64,000 bases of DNA, from positions 2,232,001-2,296,000 of the forward strand of contig NZ_LR134355.1 in assembly GCF_900637205.1 (NCBI RefSeq), given 5' to 3'. Within the stretch, counting starts at the first letter, position 1; each line of letters starts with the position of its first letter. The notes under the pieces are model-generated. The model saw only the letters and a program-made list of their open reading frames with translations. It had not been told where the DNA came from and did not search any database. Source of the stretch: Mycolicibacterium chitae (GTDB lineage Bacteria > Actinomycetota > Actinomycetes > Mycobacteriales > Mycobacteriaceae). The translations under genes and the position numbers were made by a program. Below, in pieces: positions 31,652-41,534 of the stretch.

Positions 31652-32992
31652 ATGCCTGCAGAATCGACCGCGAACAGGCCACCTGCGCCAGAACTCGCAG
31701 CGACAGCAGAAACGCCGGCTCCGACCTCCTCACCGCTGAAGGCCGCCATTGCCAGTCTGGTGGGTACGTCGATCGAATGGTACGACTACTTCGTCTATGG
31801 GTTGGCCGCGGCCCTGGTTTTCGGTCCCCTGTTCTTCCCGACATACTCGGCCGGCGCGGGAACCCTAGCCGCATTCGCCACCTATTCGGTCGGCTTTCTG
31901 GCACGTCGGCTGGGCGGCGTGGTGATGGGACACTTCGGTGACAAAATCGGGCGCAAGTCAATGCTGGTCACATCGCTTCTGTTGATGGGCTTCTCAACGG
32001 TCGGCATCGGACTGCTACCGACGTACGAGACGATCGGGGTGTGGGCGCCGATTCTCTTGGTGAGTTTGCGATTCCTCCAGGGTTTCGGCGTCGGTGGCGA
32101 GTGGAGCGGCGCGGTGCTGATCGCGGTGGAGCACGCCCCGGCAGCACGCAGAACCTTTTACGGAAGCTTCCCTCAAATGGGTGTGCCCGCCGGGTTGATC
32201 CTGGCCAACGTGGTGTTTCTCGCCGTGACTGCAGCGATCAGCCCCGAGGCTTTCATTTCGTGGGGATGGCGGATTCCTTTCTTGGGCAGTGCAATATTGA
32301 TCATCGTCGGGCTGGTGCTCCGGCTGAAACTGGACGAGACACCTGCATTCAAGACTGTGATGAACGAACGCGCCGAGCCGCGACTCCCGATCGTTGCGGT
32401 CATCCGTGACCACTGGTCAGAGGTCGGGCTCATTGCAGGGGCGTTCATCGGGATCAACGCCGTCGCTTACATTTTCATGGCCTACCTTCTCAACTACTCG
32501 ACGACGGCATTGAATCTGGACCGTACGGTCATCCTGATCGTCAGTCTGCTGGCTGCCGGTGTGTGGTTGGTCGTGACTCCGGTCGCGGCTGGACTGTCCG
32601 ACCGAATCGGGCGGCGTCGAGTCCTGACGATCGGCTCGGCGGCTCTGTGTGCCTGGGCGCTGGTCCTGTTCCCGTTGGTCGACACGCGCTCGACGGCCGC
32701 GATCGTGCTGGTCATGGTAGGAGTCGCGGTCGCTATGGGAATCGTCTACGGGCCGATGGCCGCGCTCTTCGCCGGTCTGTTTCCGGCCGAGATCCGCTAC
32801 AGCGGAGCCTCGATCGGCTATCAGATCGGTTCGATTCTGGGCGGCGGAATCGCGCCCACGGTGGCGACCGGCCTTTACACGGCGACCAACACGAGTCTGT
32901 CCATCACGATCTACCTCGGCGTGGTGACCACACTGAGTCTGCTTTGCCTGACGGCTCTCACCCGTCAGACACGTCCCACGTGGACCAACTGA
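31652..32992 (+). CDS. MFS transporter, metabolite:H+ symporter (MHS) family
   Basis: A 446-residue, twelve-helix major facilitator. The MHS features are clear: SIEWYDYFVYGLAAALVF in helix 1, the loop 2-3 signature GHFGDKIGRKSMLV and SLRFLQGFGVGGEWSGAVLI. Family members import proline, betaine, citrate, alpha-ketoglutarate, shikimate or aromatic acids by proton symport. ATG 31652 has GGGAG at 31642-31646. The neighbouring ligase suggests an organic or aromatic acid as substrate, but this is inference. Confidence 0.88.
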   Translation: MPAESTANRPPAPELAATAETPAPTSSPLKAAIASLVGTSIEWYDYFVYGLAAALVFGPLFFPTYSAGAGTLAAFATYSVGFLARRLGGVVMGHFGDKIGRKSMLVTSLLLMGFSTVGIGLLPTYETIGVWAPILLVSLRFLQGFGVGGEWSGAVLIAVEHAPAARRTFYGSFPQMGVPAGLILANVVFLAVTAAISPEAFISWGWRIPFLGSAILIIVGLVLRLKLDETPAFKTVMNERAEPRLPIVAVIRDHWSEVGLIAGAFIGINAVAYIFMAYLLNYSTTALNLDRTVILIVSLLAAGVWLVVTPVAAGLSDRIGRRRVLTIGSAALCAWALVLFPLVDTRSTAAIVLVMVGVAVAMGIVYGPMAALFAGLFPAEIRYSGASIGYQIGSILGGGIAPTVATGLYTATNTSLSITIYLGVVTTLSLLCLTALTRQTRPTWTN

Positions 32993-33032
32993 TGTTTGTA
33001 CGACCCGTTGAGCGGAGCAGGAAGAGGCGTTG

Positions 33033-34346
33033 ATGAATCAACTCGAAGAACCGATGACCAAGTATCGCACCGTTGACTCGGCTGAGTGCATCAACCTCGG
33101 GCAACTCCGCGAATTGCAGCTTCAGCGGCTGCGACGGACGCTGCATCACGCATACACGAATGTGCCGTTCTATCGGCACAAATTCAACGAACTCGGTGTC
33201 CACCCCGATGATTGCCGCTCGTTGGACGACCTGGCGAAGTTTCCTACGACGACGAAGGCTGATCTCCGCGACAACTACCCATTCGGCATGTTCGCCGTGC
33301 CGCAGGACCAAGTCCGGCGCATTCACGCTTCGAGCGGAACAACTGGCGAACCCACTGTGGTGGGCTACACCGCGAATGACATCGAGACTTGGTCGAACCT
33401 GGTGGCCAGGTGCATCACGGCGGCAGGTGGGCGCGCAGGTCATAAGATTCACATCGCCTACGGATACGGACTTTTCACCGGCGGCCTCGGAGCTCACTAC
33501 GGTGCCGAGAAGCTCGGTTGCACGGTTATCCCGGCATCCGGAGGAATGACGGCACGGCAGGTTCGGATCATCAAGGACTTCGAACCGGACATCATCATGG
33601 TGACACCGTCCTACATGCTGACCCTCTTGGACGAATTCGACCGTCAGGGCCTGGACGCGCGCGAAACCAGCCTATCCATAGGAATTCTGGGTGCGGAGCC
33701 TTGGACGGAAGAAATGCGCTCGGAGATCGAATCTCGCACTGGCATAGACGCACTCGACACCTATGGCCTCTCCGAGGTGATGGGGCCGGGCGTCGCGCAG
33801 GAGTTTCGCGACACCAAAGACGGTCCGCATATCTGGGAGGATCACTTCATCCCGGAGGTCCTGGACCCGGCGACCGGTGCGGTGCTTGATGACGGTGTCG
33901 AGGGAGACCTGACCTTCACCTCGCTCACCAAAGAGGCATTTCCCGTAATACGTTATCGAACAAGAGATCTCACGACGCTACTCCCAGGAACTGCGTGCGA
34001 GAACTTTCGGCGGATCGCCAGGGTCGCGGGCAGGTCCGACGATATGATCGTCCTGCGAGGGGTGAACCTATTTCCCACACAGATCGAGGAGCTAGTAGTC
34101 CGTAGCAGTGACCTCTCGCCTCACTTCCGACTCATCCTGTCGAAGAGTGGGCGGCTCGACCGATTGGCAGTGGAGGTCGAGATGAGAGGCGACCGCACGG
34201 CCGAGGCGGGGGTCCGGGCTGCGGCAGAGCTCGAGGCAAGTATCAAGAACTCGATCGGTGTCAGCGCTGCTGTAGCGATCGTCGAGAGTGGTAGCTTGCC
34301 ACGATCCGACGGCAAGATCAACCGGGTCGTGGACCAAAGGAGGTAG
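33033..34346 (+). CDS. Phenylacetate-CoA ligase (PaaK) family enzyme
   Basis: A 437-residue adenylate-forming ligase of the PaaK type: the N-terminal block LRRTLHHAYTNVPFYRHKF, the P-loop HASSGTTGEPTVVGYT, and the C-terminal mobile lid (VLRGVNLFPTQIEEL). It would activate an aryl or alkanoic acid to its CoA thioester with ATP. ATG 33033 follows AGGAAGAGG; TTG 33030 is a possible start. The gene lies 40 bases after the transporter, so import and activation may be coupled. Whether phenylacetate is the true substrate is uncertain, because other paa genes are not visible. Confidence 0.85.
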   Translation: MNQLEEPMTKYRTVDSAECINLGQLRELQLQRLRRTLHHAYTNVPFYRHKFNELGVHPDDCRSLDDLAKFPTTTKADLRDNYPFGMFAVPQDQVRRIHASSGTTGEPTVVGYTANDIETWSNLVARCITAAGGRAGHKIHIAYGYGLFTGGLGAHYGAEKLGCTVIPASGGMTARQVRIIKDFEPDIIMVTPSYMLTLLDEFDRQGLDARETSLSIGILGAEPWTEEMRSEIESRTGIDALDTYGLSEVMGPGVAQEFRDTKDGPHIWEDHFIPEVLDPATGAVLDDGVEGDLTFTSLTKEAFPVIRYRTRDLTTLLPGTACENFRRIARVAGRSDDMIVLRGVNLFPTQIEELVVRSSDLSPHFRLILSKSGRLDRLAVEVEMRGDRTAEAGVRAAAELEASIKNSIGVSAAVAIVESGSLPRSDGKINRVVDQRR

Positions 34347-34467
34347 CAGTCGGCAACCCGCGCGCCATTTGTCGATATGGGGCGGATCGACGGGGCCGGT
34401 GCCTTAAGATCGGGACCGTCGGACGCTCTCGAAGTCGTGAAAGTACGGCTTCCGGCGGGTTCGATGA

Positions 34468-35559
34468 ATGGTAGCCGGCGCGCGACGCCGCAAGGTTGTT
34501 GAAAGAGCATCGGTAACAGTGCCCACGTCATCCTCGCACTACTTCAAAGAAACCATCAAGGGCGCGGAACGCCGAGGTATCGACGCGGACCTTTTGCTAC
34601 GTGACGTCGGATTGACACGGCGTGAGGTCTTCGATCCAGCTTGGCGTGGCGACGTCACCCTGTTGGCTCGGTTGGTGCAACTCGTGTGGTACGCGCTCGA
34701 CGACGAACACATGGGCTTCCTCGCGCGGCCCGCGAAACCCGGAATCTTTGCGCTGATGACGCACACTCTGATCGCAGAGCAGTCGGTCGAGCAGGCGCTG
34801 CGCAAGGGGGTCTTGTTCTACAACCTGACGCAACACGAGTCGATGGAAATGGCACTGAGCAAGACCCCCACCACTGTTCGACTCGAAATCCGGTTTCTCG
34901 AACCGGATTTGGATCCAACGCACTATTTTCTCGAGTTCTGGGCAACTATCTGGTATCGGTTGGTCGGCTGGCTTGCCGGCGGTGTGCCTCCGTTGCGGGA
35001 AGCTACGTTTTCCTATCCCCGTCCTGCTCATTACGCTCACGAGCTTGCGTATATTTTTCGATGCCCGCACATCTTCGACAGCACCGCGACGACGCTGGTC
35101 TTTGACCGTGAGTTCCTGCAGAAGCCGATTGTGCGTGATCGAGCGGAGCTGAAGCGCTTCCTCTCTCTGGCTCCGTTGGGATTCATGACCGTCCCCGAAG
35201 ACGAGTTCAGCACCGCCCGACAAGTGCGGGCAGCGCTTCTTGCAGGACATGCTCTGCCGCTGAACTTTCCGCCTCTGCCGGAAGTAGCCCGTCAACTGAC
35301 GATGACCGAGCAAACCATGCGCCGGCGATTGCGTGACGAGTCGACGTCCTACCGTGCGATCAAGGAGAACATCCGCCGCGACATCGCGGTACACCGCCTA
35401 CTGTCCACGTCCATGGCCGTGGAGCGAATCGGTGAGCTGGTTGGTTACCGTGAAGCACGCGCCTTCACGCGGGCATTCAAGCAGTGGACGGGGGACAGTC
35501 CAACCGCTTACCGAGATCGCCTCGCCAAACAGTTCCGAACCCCGGACTCCGAGGCGTGA
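34468..35559 (+). CDS. AraC-family transcriptional regulator
   Basis: A regulator of up to 363 residues with an N-terminal arabinose-binding-like sensor domain of the type in AraC regulators of lipid and aromatic catabolism (about 30-235) and a C-terminal double HTH (LPEVARQLTMTEQTMRRRL ... GYREARAFTRAFKQWTGDSP). It probably controls the flanking catabolic genes. ATG 34468 is given; GTG 34519 is an alternative start that keeps the sensor domain whole. It lies between the ligase and the LLM gene on the same strand. Confidence 0.85.
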   Translation: MVAGARRRKVVERASVTVPTSSSHYFKETIKGAERRGIDADLLLRDVGLTRREVFDPAWRGDVTLLARLVQLVWYALDDEHMGFLARPAKPGIFALMTHTLIAEQSVEQALRKGVLFYNLTQHESMEMALSKTPTTVRLEIRFLEPDLDPTHYFLEFWATIWYRLVGWLAGGVPPLREATFSYPRPAHYAHELAYIFRCPHIFDSTATTLVFDREFLQKPIVRDRAELKRFLSLAPLGFMTVPEDEFSTARQVRAALLAGHALPLNFPPLPEVARQLTMTEQTMRRRLRDESTSYRAIKENIRRDIAVHRLLSTSMAVERIGELVGYREARAFTRAFKQWTGDSPTAYRDRLAKQFRTPDSEA

Positions 35560-35654
35560 CAGTTTCCGTGCACTGAATCGTCGCCTTTGGTCCTGTATCG
35601 GAATCCATTCGCGGGCTTACCTTCAGAGGACACCTCGTAGCAAGGAGCTTGTGA

Positions 35655-36767
35655 ATGCGGATCGAAACTCTGTTGCCACTGGGGAAGGTCGACCCTGGGC
35701 TCCGCGCATCCGACGTTCCCCTCGACATCACCACTGTGGCCGACAACGCCCGGTTCCTGGAGGACATCGGATACAGCGGACTGGTCGTCGAAGAGACAAA
35801 GGACGATCCATTCACCCTGCTGACGCTTGCAGCGGCCGCGACCTCGCGACTCCATCTGACAACCGGTGTCACCATCGCCTTTCCCCGCAGCCCAACTGTC
35901 ATGGCGTTGAACGCGTGGACACTGCAGAAACTGTCGAAAGGCCGGTTCACCCTTGGCCTCGGTTCACAGGTGCGCGGTCACATCCAGCGTCGCTACGGCA
36001 TGGAATGGGCTCCGCCCGGTCCCTGGATGCGGGACTACGTGGCCGCTGTCCGCGCGGTCTGGGACTGCTGGCAGTCCGGCGCGCCGCTGAACTACGAAGG
36101 CGAGCACTACAAACTGTCCCTGATGGTTCCGTTGTTCAATGCGGGTCCGATCGAACATCCGAACATCCCGATTCACCTCGCGTCGGTCAACAAGTACATG
36201 TGCGGTGTTGCCGGCGAGGTTGCCGATGGCATACGCCCGCATCCGGTCTGCACACCGTCCTACATCGCCGAGGTGATGCTGCCCGCGGTACGTAAAGGTG
36301 CGGCCAAGTCCGGGCGCGATCTGGACTCGTTCCGAGTGTGCATGAAACCGCTGGTGGCCTCGGCGCGCACCGAAGAAGAACTCACCCCGAAGATTCGCGA
36401 TGCGCGTGCCCGGATTGCGTTCTACGCCTCGACGCCCGGGTACGCAGCGGCTTTCCAACATCTGGGACTCGACGAATTGGCGGCCGAGGCGAAGACCCTG
36501 TCGAAAGCTCAACGCTGGGAGGAACTCCCGGTTCTCATCGACGATCAGATCCTCGATCAGTTCGCGGTCATCGGAACCCACGACGAGATAGGCCAGAAGC
36601 TGCTCGACCGCTACGGCGATCACGTCACCGACATCGAGTTCTCCATCGCGGTCCACGACGACCACGACCGGCAGGTCCTCGCCGACCTCGCTGCGACGTT
36701 GGAGCGAGCTGACGGAAGCGCTGCACGCGCGGCGATCAGAGGCGAGCTATCCGGAGCCGGAGCGTAA
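35655..36767 (+). CDS. F420-dependent LLM-class oxidoreductase (TIGR03617-type)
   Basis: A 370-residue luciferase-like monooxygenase-fold protein of the F420-using mycobacterial group: N-terminus MRIETLLPLGKVDPGLRASD, substrate-side segment VVEETKDDPFTLL, and RFTLGLGSQVRGHIQRRYGM. F420 enzymes of this group catalyse two-electron reductions or oxidations of unknown substrates. The start ATG 35655 has CAAGGAGC. It opens a dense cluster with the kinase, acyl-CoA dehydrogenase and racemase genes (6-base gap, then 4-base overlaps), so it is likely a pathway enzyme. Its F420H2 could come from the fgd gene nearby. Confidence 0.85.
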   Translation: MRIETLLPLGKVDPGLRASDVPLDITTVADNARFLEDIGYSGLVVEETKDDPFTLLTLAAAATSRLHLTTGVTIAFPRSPTVMALNAWTLQKLSKGRFTLGLGSQVRGHIQRRYGMEWAPPGPWMRDYVAAVRAVWDCWQSGAPLNYEGEHYKLSLMVPLFNAGPIEHPNIPIHLASVNKYMCGVAGEVADGIRPHPVCTPSYIAEVMLPAVRKGAAKSGRDLDSFRVCMKPLVASARTEEELTPKIRDARARIAFYASTPGYAAAFQHLGLDELAAEAKTLSKAQRWEELPVLIDDQILDQFAVIGTHDEIGQKLLDRYGDHVTDIEFSIAVHDDHDRQVLADLAATLERADGSAARAAIRGELSGAGA

Positions 36768-36773
36768 GTCGCC

Positions 36774-37844
36774 ATGAGCAACGATCCGGTACGGAACGAA
36801 AGTGTCGAGCTGACCGCCGCCGAGGTTGCTGCCCTGACGGACTGGCTGGCATCCTCTGGCATCGGGGCCGGCGACGTTTCCGGTGTGCGGCCCGTCGGGG
36901 GTGGAACGCAGAACATCATGGTTCAGTTCGATCTTGAACCCAGCACCTACATCTTGCGCAGAGGACCACGGCACCTGAGGCCGCGTAGCAACGACGCCAT
37001 CCTCAGAGAAAGTCGGGTGCTCAACGCGCTCGCCGGCACCAGAGTTCCCCACCCGAGGACCGTCGCAGTCTGCGACGACCCGACGGTGCTCGGGGATGCT
37101 GTGTTCTACCTCATGGAACGCGTGGATGGCTTCAACCCGAGTTTGGAGCTGCCGGCACTGCATGCCGGGAGTGCGCAAGTACGCCGAGACATGGGTCTGC
37201 ACCTGATGGACGCGCTCGCTGCACTGGGTGAAATCGACTATCTGTCTGCCGGTCTCGATGGGTTCGGTAAGCCGCAGGGATTCCTGGAACGGCAGGTTCC
37301 GCGGTGGATGGCAGAACTGAACAGTTTTGACCAATTCGACGGTTACGGCGGCCCCCAGATCCCAGGAGTCGACCGCGTCGCCTCGTGGCTGGAAGCCAAC
37401 CTGCCACAGACGTGGCGACCGGGCATCCTGCACGGCGACTTCCACTTCGCCAACGCGATGTTCAAGCATGACAGCGCCGAGGTCGCGGCCATCGTCGACT
37501 GGGAGATGTCCACCATCGGGGATCCGCTCCTAGACCTGGGTTGGGTTCTCGCGACCTGGCAACTGCCCGGTGTTCCGGGCATGTTCGGCACCGGACTCAT
37601 GAGTCAGACCGGACTGGCGACGCCTGAAGAACTGGTCGCACGCTACGCAGCGGGTAGTGACCGAAACCTCGACGCGATTGCTTGGTACGTCGTCCTGGCG
37701 TGCTTCAAACTCGGCATCGTCCTGGAGGGCACGCACGCCCGCGCGTGTGCCGGCCTGGCACCGGAGAAGACCGGCGAGGAACTACACCAGACCACCGTGC
37801 TCCTGTTCGAGCGCGCAATCAACACGATTAAGGAGCACCAATGA
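36774..37844 (+). CDS. APH-fold phosphotransferase paired with acyl-CoA dehydrogenase
   Basis: A 356-residue aminoglycoside-phosphotransferase-fold kinase: GGTQNIMVQFDL (nucleotide loop, about 42-53), the catalytic loop LHGDFHFANAMF and the metal-binding VDWEMSTIGDPLLDLGW. Such proteins next to acyl-CoA dehydrogenases correspond to the kinase half of ACAD10/ACAD11 and to LvaA of the levulinate pathway, which phosphorylate 4-hydroxyacyl-CoA so that the partner can eliminate phosphate. It is a metabolic enzyme rather than drug resistance: it overlaps the next gene by 4 bases. Substrate inferred. Confidence 0.82.
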   Translation: MSNDPVRNESVELTAAEVAALTDWLASSGIGAGDVSGVRPVGGGTQNIMVQFDLEPSTYILRRGPRHLRPRSNDAILRESRVLNALAGTRVPHPRTVAVCDDPTVLGDAVFYLMERVDGFNPSLELPALHAGSAQVRRDMGLHLMDALAALGEIDYLSAGLDGFGKPQGFLERQVPRWMAELNSFDQFDGYGGPQIPGVDRVASWLEANLPQTWRPGILHGDFHFANAMFKHDSAEVAAIVDWEMSTIGDPLLDLGWVLATWQLPGVPGMFGTGLMSQTGLATPEELVARYAAGSDRNLDAIAWYVVLACFKLGIVLEGTHARACAGLAPEKTGEELHQTTVLLFERAINTIKEHQ

Positions 37845-39028
37845 TCGACTTCTCCGTTCCCGCCTCAGTCACGGCGCTGGCCGAGGAGATCCGGCAGTTC
37901 GTGACGGAGGAGATTATTCCGTTCGAAACCGATCCACGCCTCACCGCCCACGGTCCTTCCGACGAACTGCGCCAGGAGCTCGTGGAGTTGGCGCGCAAGC
38001 GCGGGCTTCTGACGTTCCAGGCACCGACCCGGCATGGAGGTCGGGAACCGTCGCATGTGGACCAGGCGGTGCTGTACGAAGCAGCAGGATGGTCCACCCT
38101 CGGACCCGTCGCCTTGAACTGCGCAGCCCCGGATGAGGGGAACATGTTCCTGCTCAACAAGATCGCCAATGACGAGCAGTCGGCGAAGTTCCTCGAGCCG
38201 GTGATCGCGGGCCACCAGCGATCGGTGTTCGCGATGACCGAGCCCGGCGGTGCGGGATCTGACCCGGGCCAGCTGAAGACCACCGCGACATTCGACGGAA
38301 CCACCTACACGATCAATGGAACCAAGTGGTTGATCACCGGCGCCACGGGTGCGCAGGTCTGGATCATCATGGCTGATGTCCAGGAGAACGACCACGGGCC
38401 GTCCGGGGCGACGCTGTTCCTCTGCGAGGGCGACACGCCCGGAATCAGCATCGACCGCGTCATGTCCACCATGGACCGAAACTATGTCGAAGGCCACGGC
38501 GTGGTGACGTTCACGGACCTTCGGTTGCCGGCGTCGAGCTTGCTCGGTGAGGTCGGAAGCGCATTCCGATACGCTCAACTGCGGCTTGCACCCGCGCGAC
38601 TGACGCATTGCATGCGGTGGCTGGGCGCTGCAGCTCGTGCTCAGTCCATCGCGGTCGAGTACGCGCAGACCCGCACTGCATTCGGAAAGCCGATCGGTGA
38701 GCATCAGGGAGTTGGCTTCATGCTCGCAGACAACGAAATTGCGCTGCAGCAATGCCGATTGGCGATCTGGTGGGCGTGTTGGACTTTGGATCAGGGGCAG
38801 CGCGGTCGCCATGAGAGCTCGATGGTGAAGGCGCTTGTCTCGGAGGAACTGTTCAAGGTGGCGGATCGCTGCGTGCAGGTTCTGGGCGGGATCGGCATCT
38901 CCGACGAGACGCCGATCGGCATGATCTTCAGCGATATTCGTGGTTTCCGTCTGTACGACGGACCTACCGAAGTGCACAAGTACGCCATCGCTCGCCAGAT
39001 CCTGCGCACTGAACGGCAACGTTCGTGA
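37841..39028 (+). CDS. Acyl-CoA dehydrogenase, ACAD10/11-like clade
   Basis: A 395-residue flavoprotein: FAD-binding FAMTEPGGAGSDPGQLKTTA and C-terminal helices with the arginine-rich LGGIGISDETPIG. Near the C-terminus the residues read LYDGPTEVHKYAIAR; ordinary acyl-CoA dehydrogenases have the catalytic Glu as YEGT at this point, while ACAD10/11-type enzymes have a DGPxEVH form, so the base differs. The N-terminal extension is short. The gene overlaps the kinase and the racemase by 4 bases each, consistent with an elimination/dehydrogenation step on a CoA ester made by the kinase. Confidence 0.85.
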   Translation: MIDFSVPASVTALAEEIRQFVTEEIIPFETDPRLTAHGPSDELRQELVELARKRGLLTFQAPTRHGGREPSHVDQAVLYEAAGWSTLGPVALNCAAPDEGNMFLLNKIANDEQSAKFLEPVIAGHQRSVFAMTEPGGAGSDPGQLKTTATFDGTTYTINGTKWLITGATGAQVWIIMADVQENDHGPSGATLFLCEGDTPGISIDRVMSTMDRNYVEGHGVVTFTDLRLPASSLLGEVGSAFRYAQLRLAPARLTHCMRWLGAAARAQSIAVEYAQTRTAFGKPIGEHQGVGFMLADNEIALQQCRLAIWWACWTLDQGQRGRHESSMVKALVSEELFKVADRCVQVLGGIGISDETPIGMIFSDIRGFRLYDGPTEVHKYAIARQILRTERQRS

Positions 39029-40176
39029 CCGGACCGCTGTCCGGGCTGAAGGTCGTCGAGTTCGCGGGAATTGGCCCTGCTCCGTTCGCCGCAATGCTGT
39101 TGGGCGACCTGGGCGCCGATGTCGTGAGAATTGATCGTCCCAGCGGGCACGCGGGTAACCCGGTCTCGCCGGACCGGGACTTCCTGAATCGCAACAGACG
39201 TTCCGTTGCCCTCAACCTGAAGACCGACGACGATATCGCTTTTGCGCTGGGCCTGATCCGCGACGCGGATGTGCTCATCGAAGGATATCGGCCGGGAGTC
39301 ATGGAACGCCTGGGTGTCGGTCCCGACGTCAGCCTCGGCGTGAATCCGCGACTCGTGTATGCGCGGATGACCGGATGGGGGCAGGACGGACCTCTCGCAG
39401 ACCGGGCGGGTCACGACATCGATTACATCGCCAGGGTGGGGGCCCTCTTTCCGATCGGCACACAGCAGTCCGATCCGGTCATCCCACTGAACATCGTCGG
39501 GGATTTCGGAGGTGGCGGAATGTTGCTTGCCTTCGGCATTCTCGCTGCCGTTCACCATGCCTCGCTGACCGGCACCGGACAGGTGGTCGACGCCGCCATC
39601 ACCGACGGGACCGCACTGCTGACCACGATGCTGCACGTGTGGCGTTCGGCCGGACTGTGGTCGGATAGCCGCGCGTCCAACATGCTCGACGGTGGCGCGC
39701 ACTTCTATCACGTCTATGAGACCGCAGACGGCCGCCATCTCGCCGTCGGGGCGATCGAACCGCAGTTCTATCGCGAATTCATCGGCGGTCTGGGATTCTC
39801 ACCCGAGGACCCCACGTGGACTGCAGGACACCAGGACAGAGCGATGTGGCCGGCTCTCACACAGCAGGTCGCGCAACGGGTGCGAACCCGGACACTGGAC
39901 GAATGGTCTGCGATCTTTGACGGCACCGACGCGTGTGTTGCGCCCGTGCTGTCCCCTGCGGAGGCACCCTTTGATCCGCACAACATCGCGCGCAACACGT
40001 TTCTCGACGTGGATGGGGTGACTCAGCCCGCACCCGCGCCCAGATTCAGCGGTACGCCGACGACCGCTCCCCGCAGCCATCCGATGCCGGGGCAGCATTC
40101 CGACGAGATCCGGGCCTCGGTTGCCGCGAGCGGCGGATGGCCGCACCGCGTGCGCAGCGAAGCGAACACGAACTGA
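39025..40176 (+). CDS. mcr: Alpha-methylacyl-CoA racemase (CaiB/BaiF family)
   Basis: A 383-residue class III CoA-transferase-fold protein that follows M. tuberculosis MCR closely: catalytic H130 (RAGHDIDYIARVG), D160 (LNIVGDFGGGGM) and the AIEPQFY glutamate. MCR interconverts (R)- and (S)-2-methylacyl-CoA, needed because acyl-CoA dehydrogenases accept one isomer. It therefore points to a methyl-branched (isoprenoid-like or steroid side-chain) substrate for this operon. GTG 39025 overlaps the dehydrogenase stop by 4 bases. Confidence 0.88.
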   Translation: MTGPLSGLKVVEFAGIGPAPFAAMLLGDLGADVVRIDRPSGHAGNPVSPDRDFLNRNRRSVALNLKTDDDIAFALGLIRDADVLIEGYRPGVMERLGVGPDVSLGVNPRLVYARMTGWGQDGPLADRAGHDIDYIARVGALFPIGTQQSDPVIPLNIVGDFGGGGMLLAFGILAAVHHASLTGTGQVVDAAITDGTALLTTMLHVWRSAGLWSDSRASNMLDGGAHFYHVYETADGRHLAVGAIEPQFYREFIGGLGFSPEDPTWTAGHQDRAMWPALTQQVAQRVRTRTLDEWSAIFDGTDACVAPVLSPAEAPFDPHNIARNTFLDVDGVTQPAPAPRFSGTPTTAPRSHPMPGQHSDEIRASVAASGGWPHRVRSEANTN

Positions 40177-40308
40177 CCCTGGAACAACCGGGCGTCGGGG
40201 TCAGTCACCTTCGACGGCATCGCTGACAAGTTGATCCACGTGGCTCGCGAACGCCGAGCAGCCACAGCACCCGTTACAAGCGCGTTTGATCTGCAATGGA
40301 GAATCCCT

Positions 40309-41517
40309 ATGACCGATGCACTCATCTTCGACGTCCTGCGTACACCTCGTGGCAAGGGGCGACCGTCCGGCGCTCTGCACACTGTCAAGCCGATCGATCT
40401 CGTCGTCGGTCTCATCGAGGCGATGCTGCAGCGCCAGCCGAACCTCGATCCCGATCTCATCGATGACATCGTCCTCGGAGTGGTGTCGCCGCTGGGGGAG
40501 CAGGGTTCGGTGCTGCCGCGGATCGCGGCGTTGGCTGCCGGATTGCCGGAAACTGCGGCCGGAGTGCAGGTGAATCGCTTCTGTGCCTCGGGATTGGAGG
40601 CGGTGAACATTGCGGCGCAGAAGGTTGTCTCCGGCTGGGACTCGATCGTCGTCGCAGGCGGAGTCGAGTCGATGTCCCGTGTACCCATGGGATCCGATCG
40701 TGGCGCGTGGTTCGATGATCCGGCTACCGCCTTCTCGACAAATTATGTGCCACAAGGTATTTCGGCTGACCTGATCGCCACGATAGAGGGGTTCGATCGC
40801 GGGGACGTGGATGCGTATGCGGTCAGCTCGCAGCAACGCGCCAAGGCCAGTTGGGACGAGGGACGATTCGCGAAATCGATTGTCCCGGTCCGCGATCAGA
40901 ACGGCGCGCTACTACTTGATCGTGATGAGCATCTGCGTCCGTCCAGTACCGTGGAGTCGCTCGGTGAATTGAGTCCGGCGTTCGTACCGCTCGGAGAGGC
41001 GGGCTTCGATGCGGTCGCGCTGCAGCAGTACCCGAACGTAGAGGCGATCAATCACGTTCACCACGCCGGCAACTCATCCGGAATCGTCGATGGTGCAGCG
41101 TTGGTGCTCATCGGGTCGGAAGAGGCGGGCAAGCAGCTGAATCTCACGCCGCGTGCCCGGATCGTGGCGACGGCGACCTCCGGGGCAGACTCGACGATCA
41201 TGCTGACCGGACCCACACCCGCGACTCGGAAGCTGTTGTCGCGGGAGGGACTCGACGTCGATGACATCGACCTTTTTGAGATCAACGAAGCATTCGCTTC
41301 CGTGGCGCTGAAGTACGCACGCGACCTGGATCTACCCATGGATCGTGTCAACGTCAACGGGGGCGCCATCGCCATGGGGCATCCCCTGGGTGCCACCGGT
41401 GCCATGTTGATCGGAACCGTCGTCGATGAACTCGAACGGCGCAACGCCCGTCGCGCGGTGGTGACCTTGTGTATCGGGGCGGGTATGGGCGTCGCAACAC
41501 TCGTCGAGCGCATCTAA
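40309..41517 (+). CDS. fadA: Thiolase, FadA-type (acetyl-CoA C-acyltransferase)
   Basis: A 402-residue thiolase with catalytic Cys in [35 protein letters not shown] and CIGAGMG. Length and the N-terminus [18 protein letters not shown] match mycobacterial FadA, the thiolase of the trifunctional beta-oxidation complex. It cleaves 3-ketoacyl-CoA to acetyl- or propionyl-CoA and a shortened acyl-CoA. The fadB gene follows after 17 bases. ATG 40309 has GGAG upstream. Confidence 0.92.
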   Translation: MTDALIFDVLRTPRGKGRPSGALHTVKPIDLVVGLIEAMLQRQPNLDPDLIDDIVLGVVSPLGEQGSVLPRIAALAAGLPETAAGVQVNRFCASGLEAVNIAAQKVVSGWDSIVVAGGVESMSRVPMGSDRGAWFDDPATAFSTNYVPQGISADLIATIEGFDRGDVDAYAVSSQQRAKASWDEGRFAKSIVPVRDQNGALLLDRDEHLRPSSTVESLGELSPAFVPLGEAGFDAVALQQYPNVEAINHVHHAGNSSGIVDGAALVLIGSEEAGKQLNLTPRARIVATATSGADSTIMLTGPTPATRKLLSREGLDVDDIDLFEINEAFASVALKYARDLDLPMDRVNVNGGAIAMGHPLGATGAMLIGTVVDELERRNARRAVVTLCIGAGMGVATLVERI

Positions 41518-41534
41518 GTAGAGGAGACCAGAAG

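Noticed and set aside
33033..34346. Full phenylacetate pathway
   Set aside because: Only a PaaK-like ligase is present; no paaABCDE or paaZ genes are visible.
36774..37844. Aminoglycoside resistance kinase
   Set aside because: APH fold, but gene overlap with an acyl-CoA dehydrogenase shows a metabolic role.
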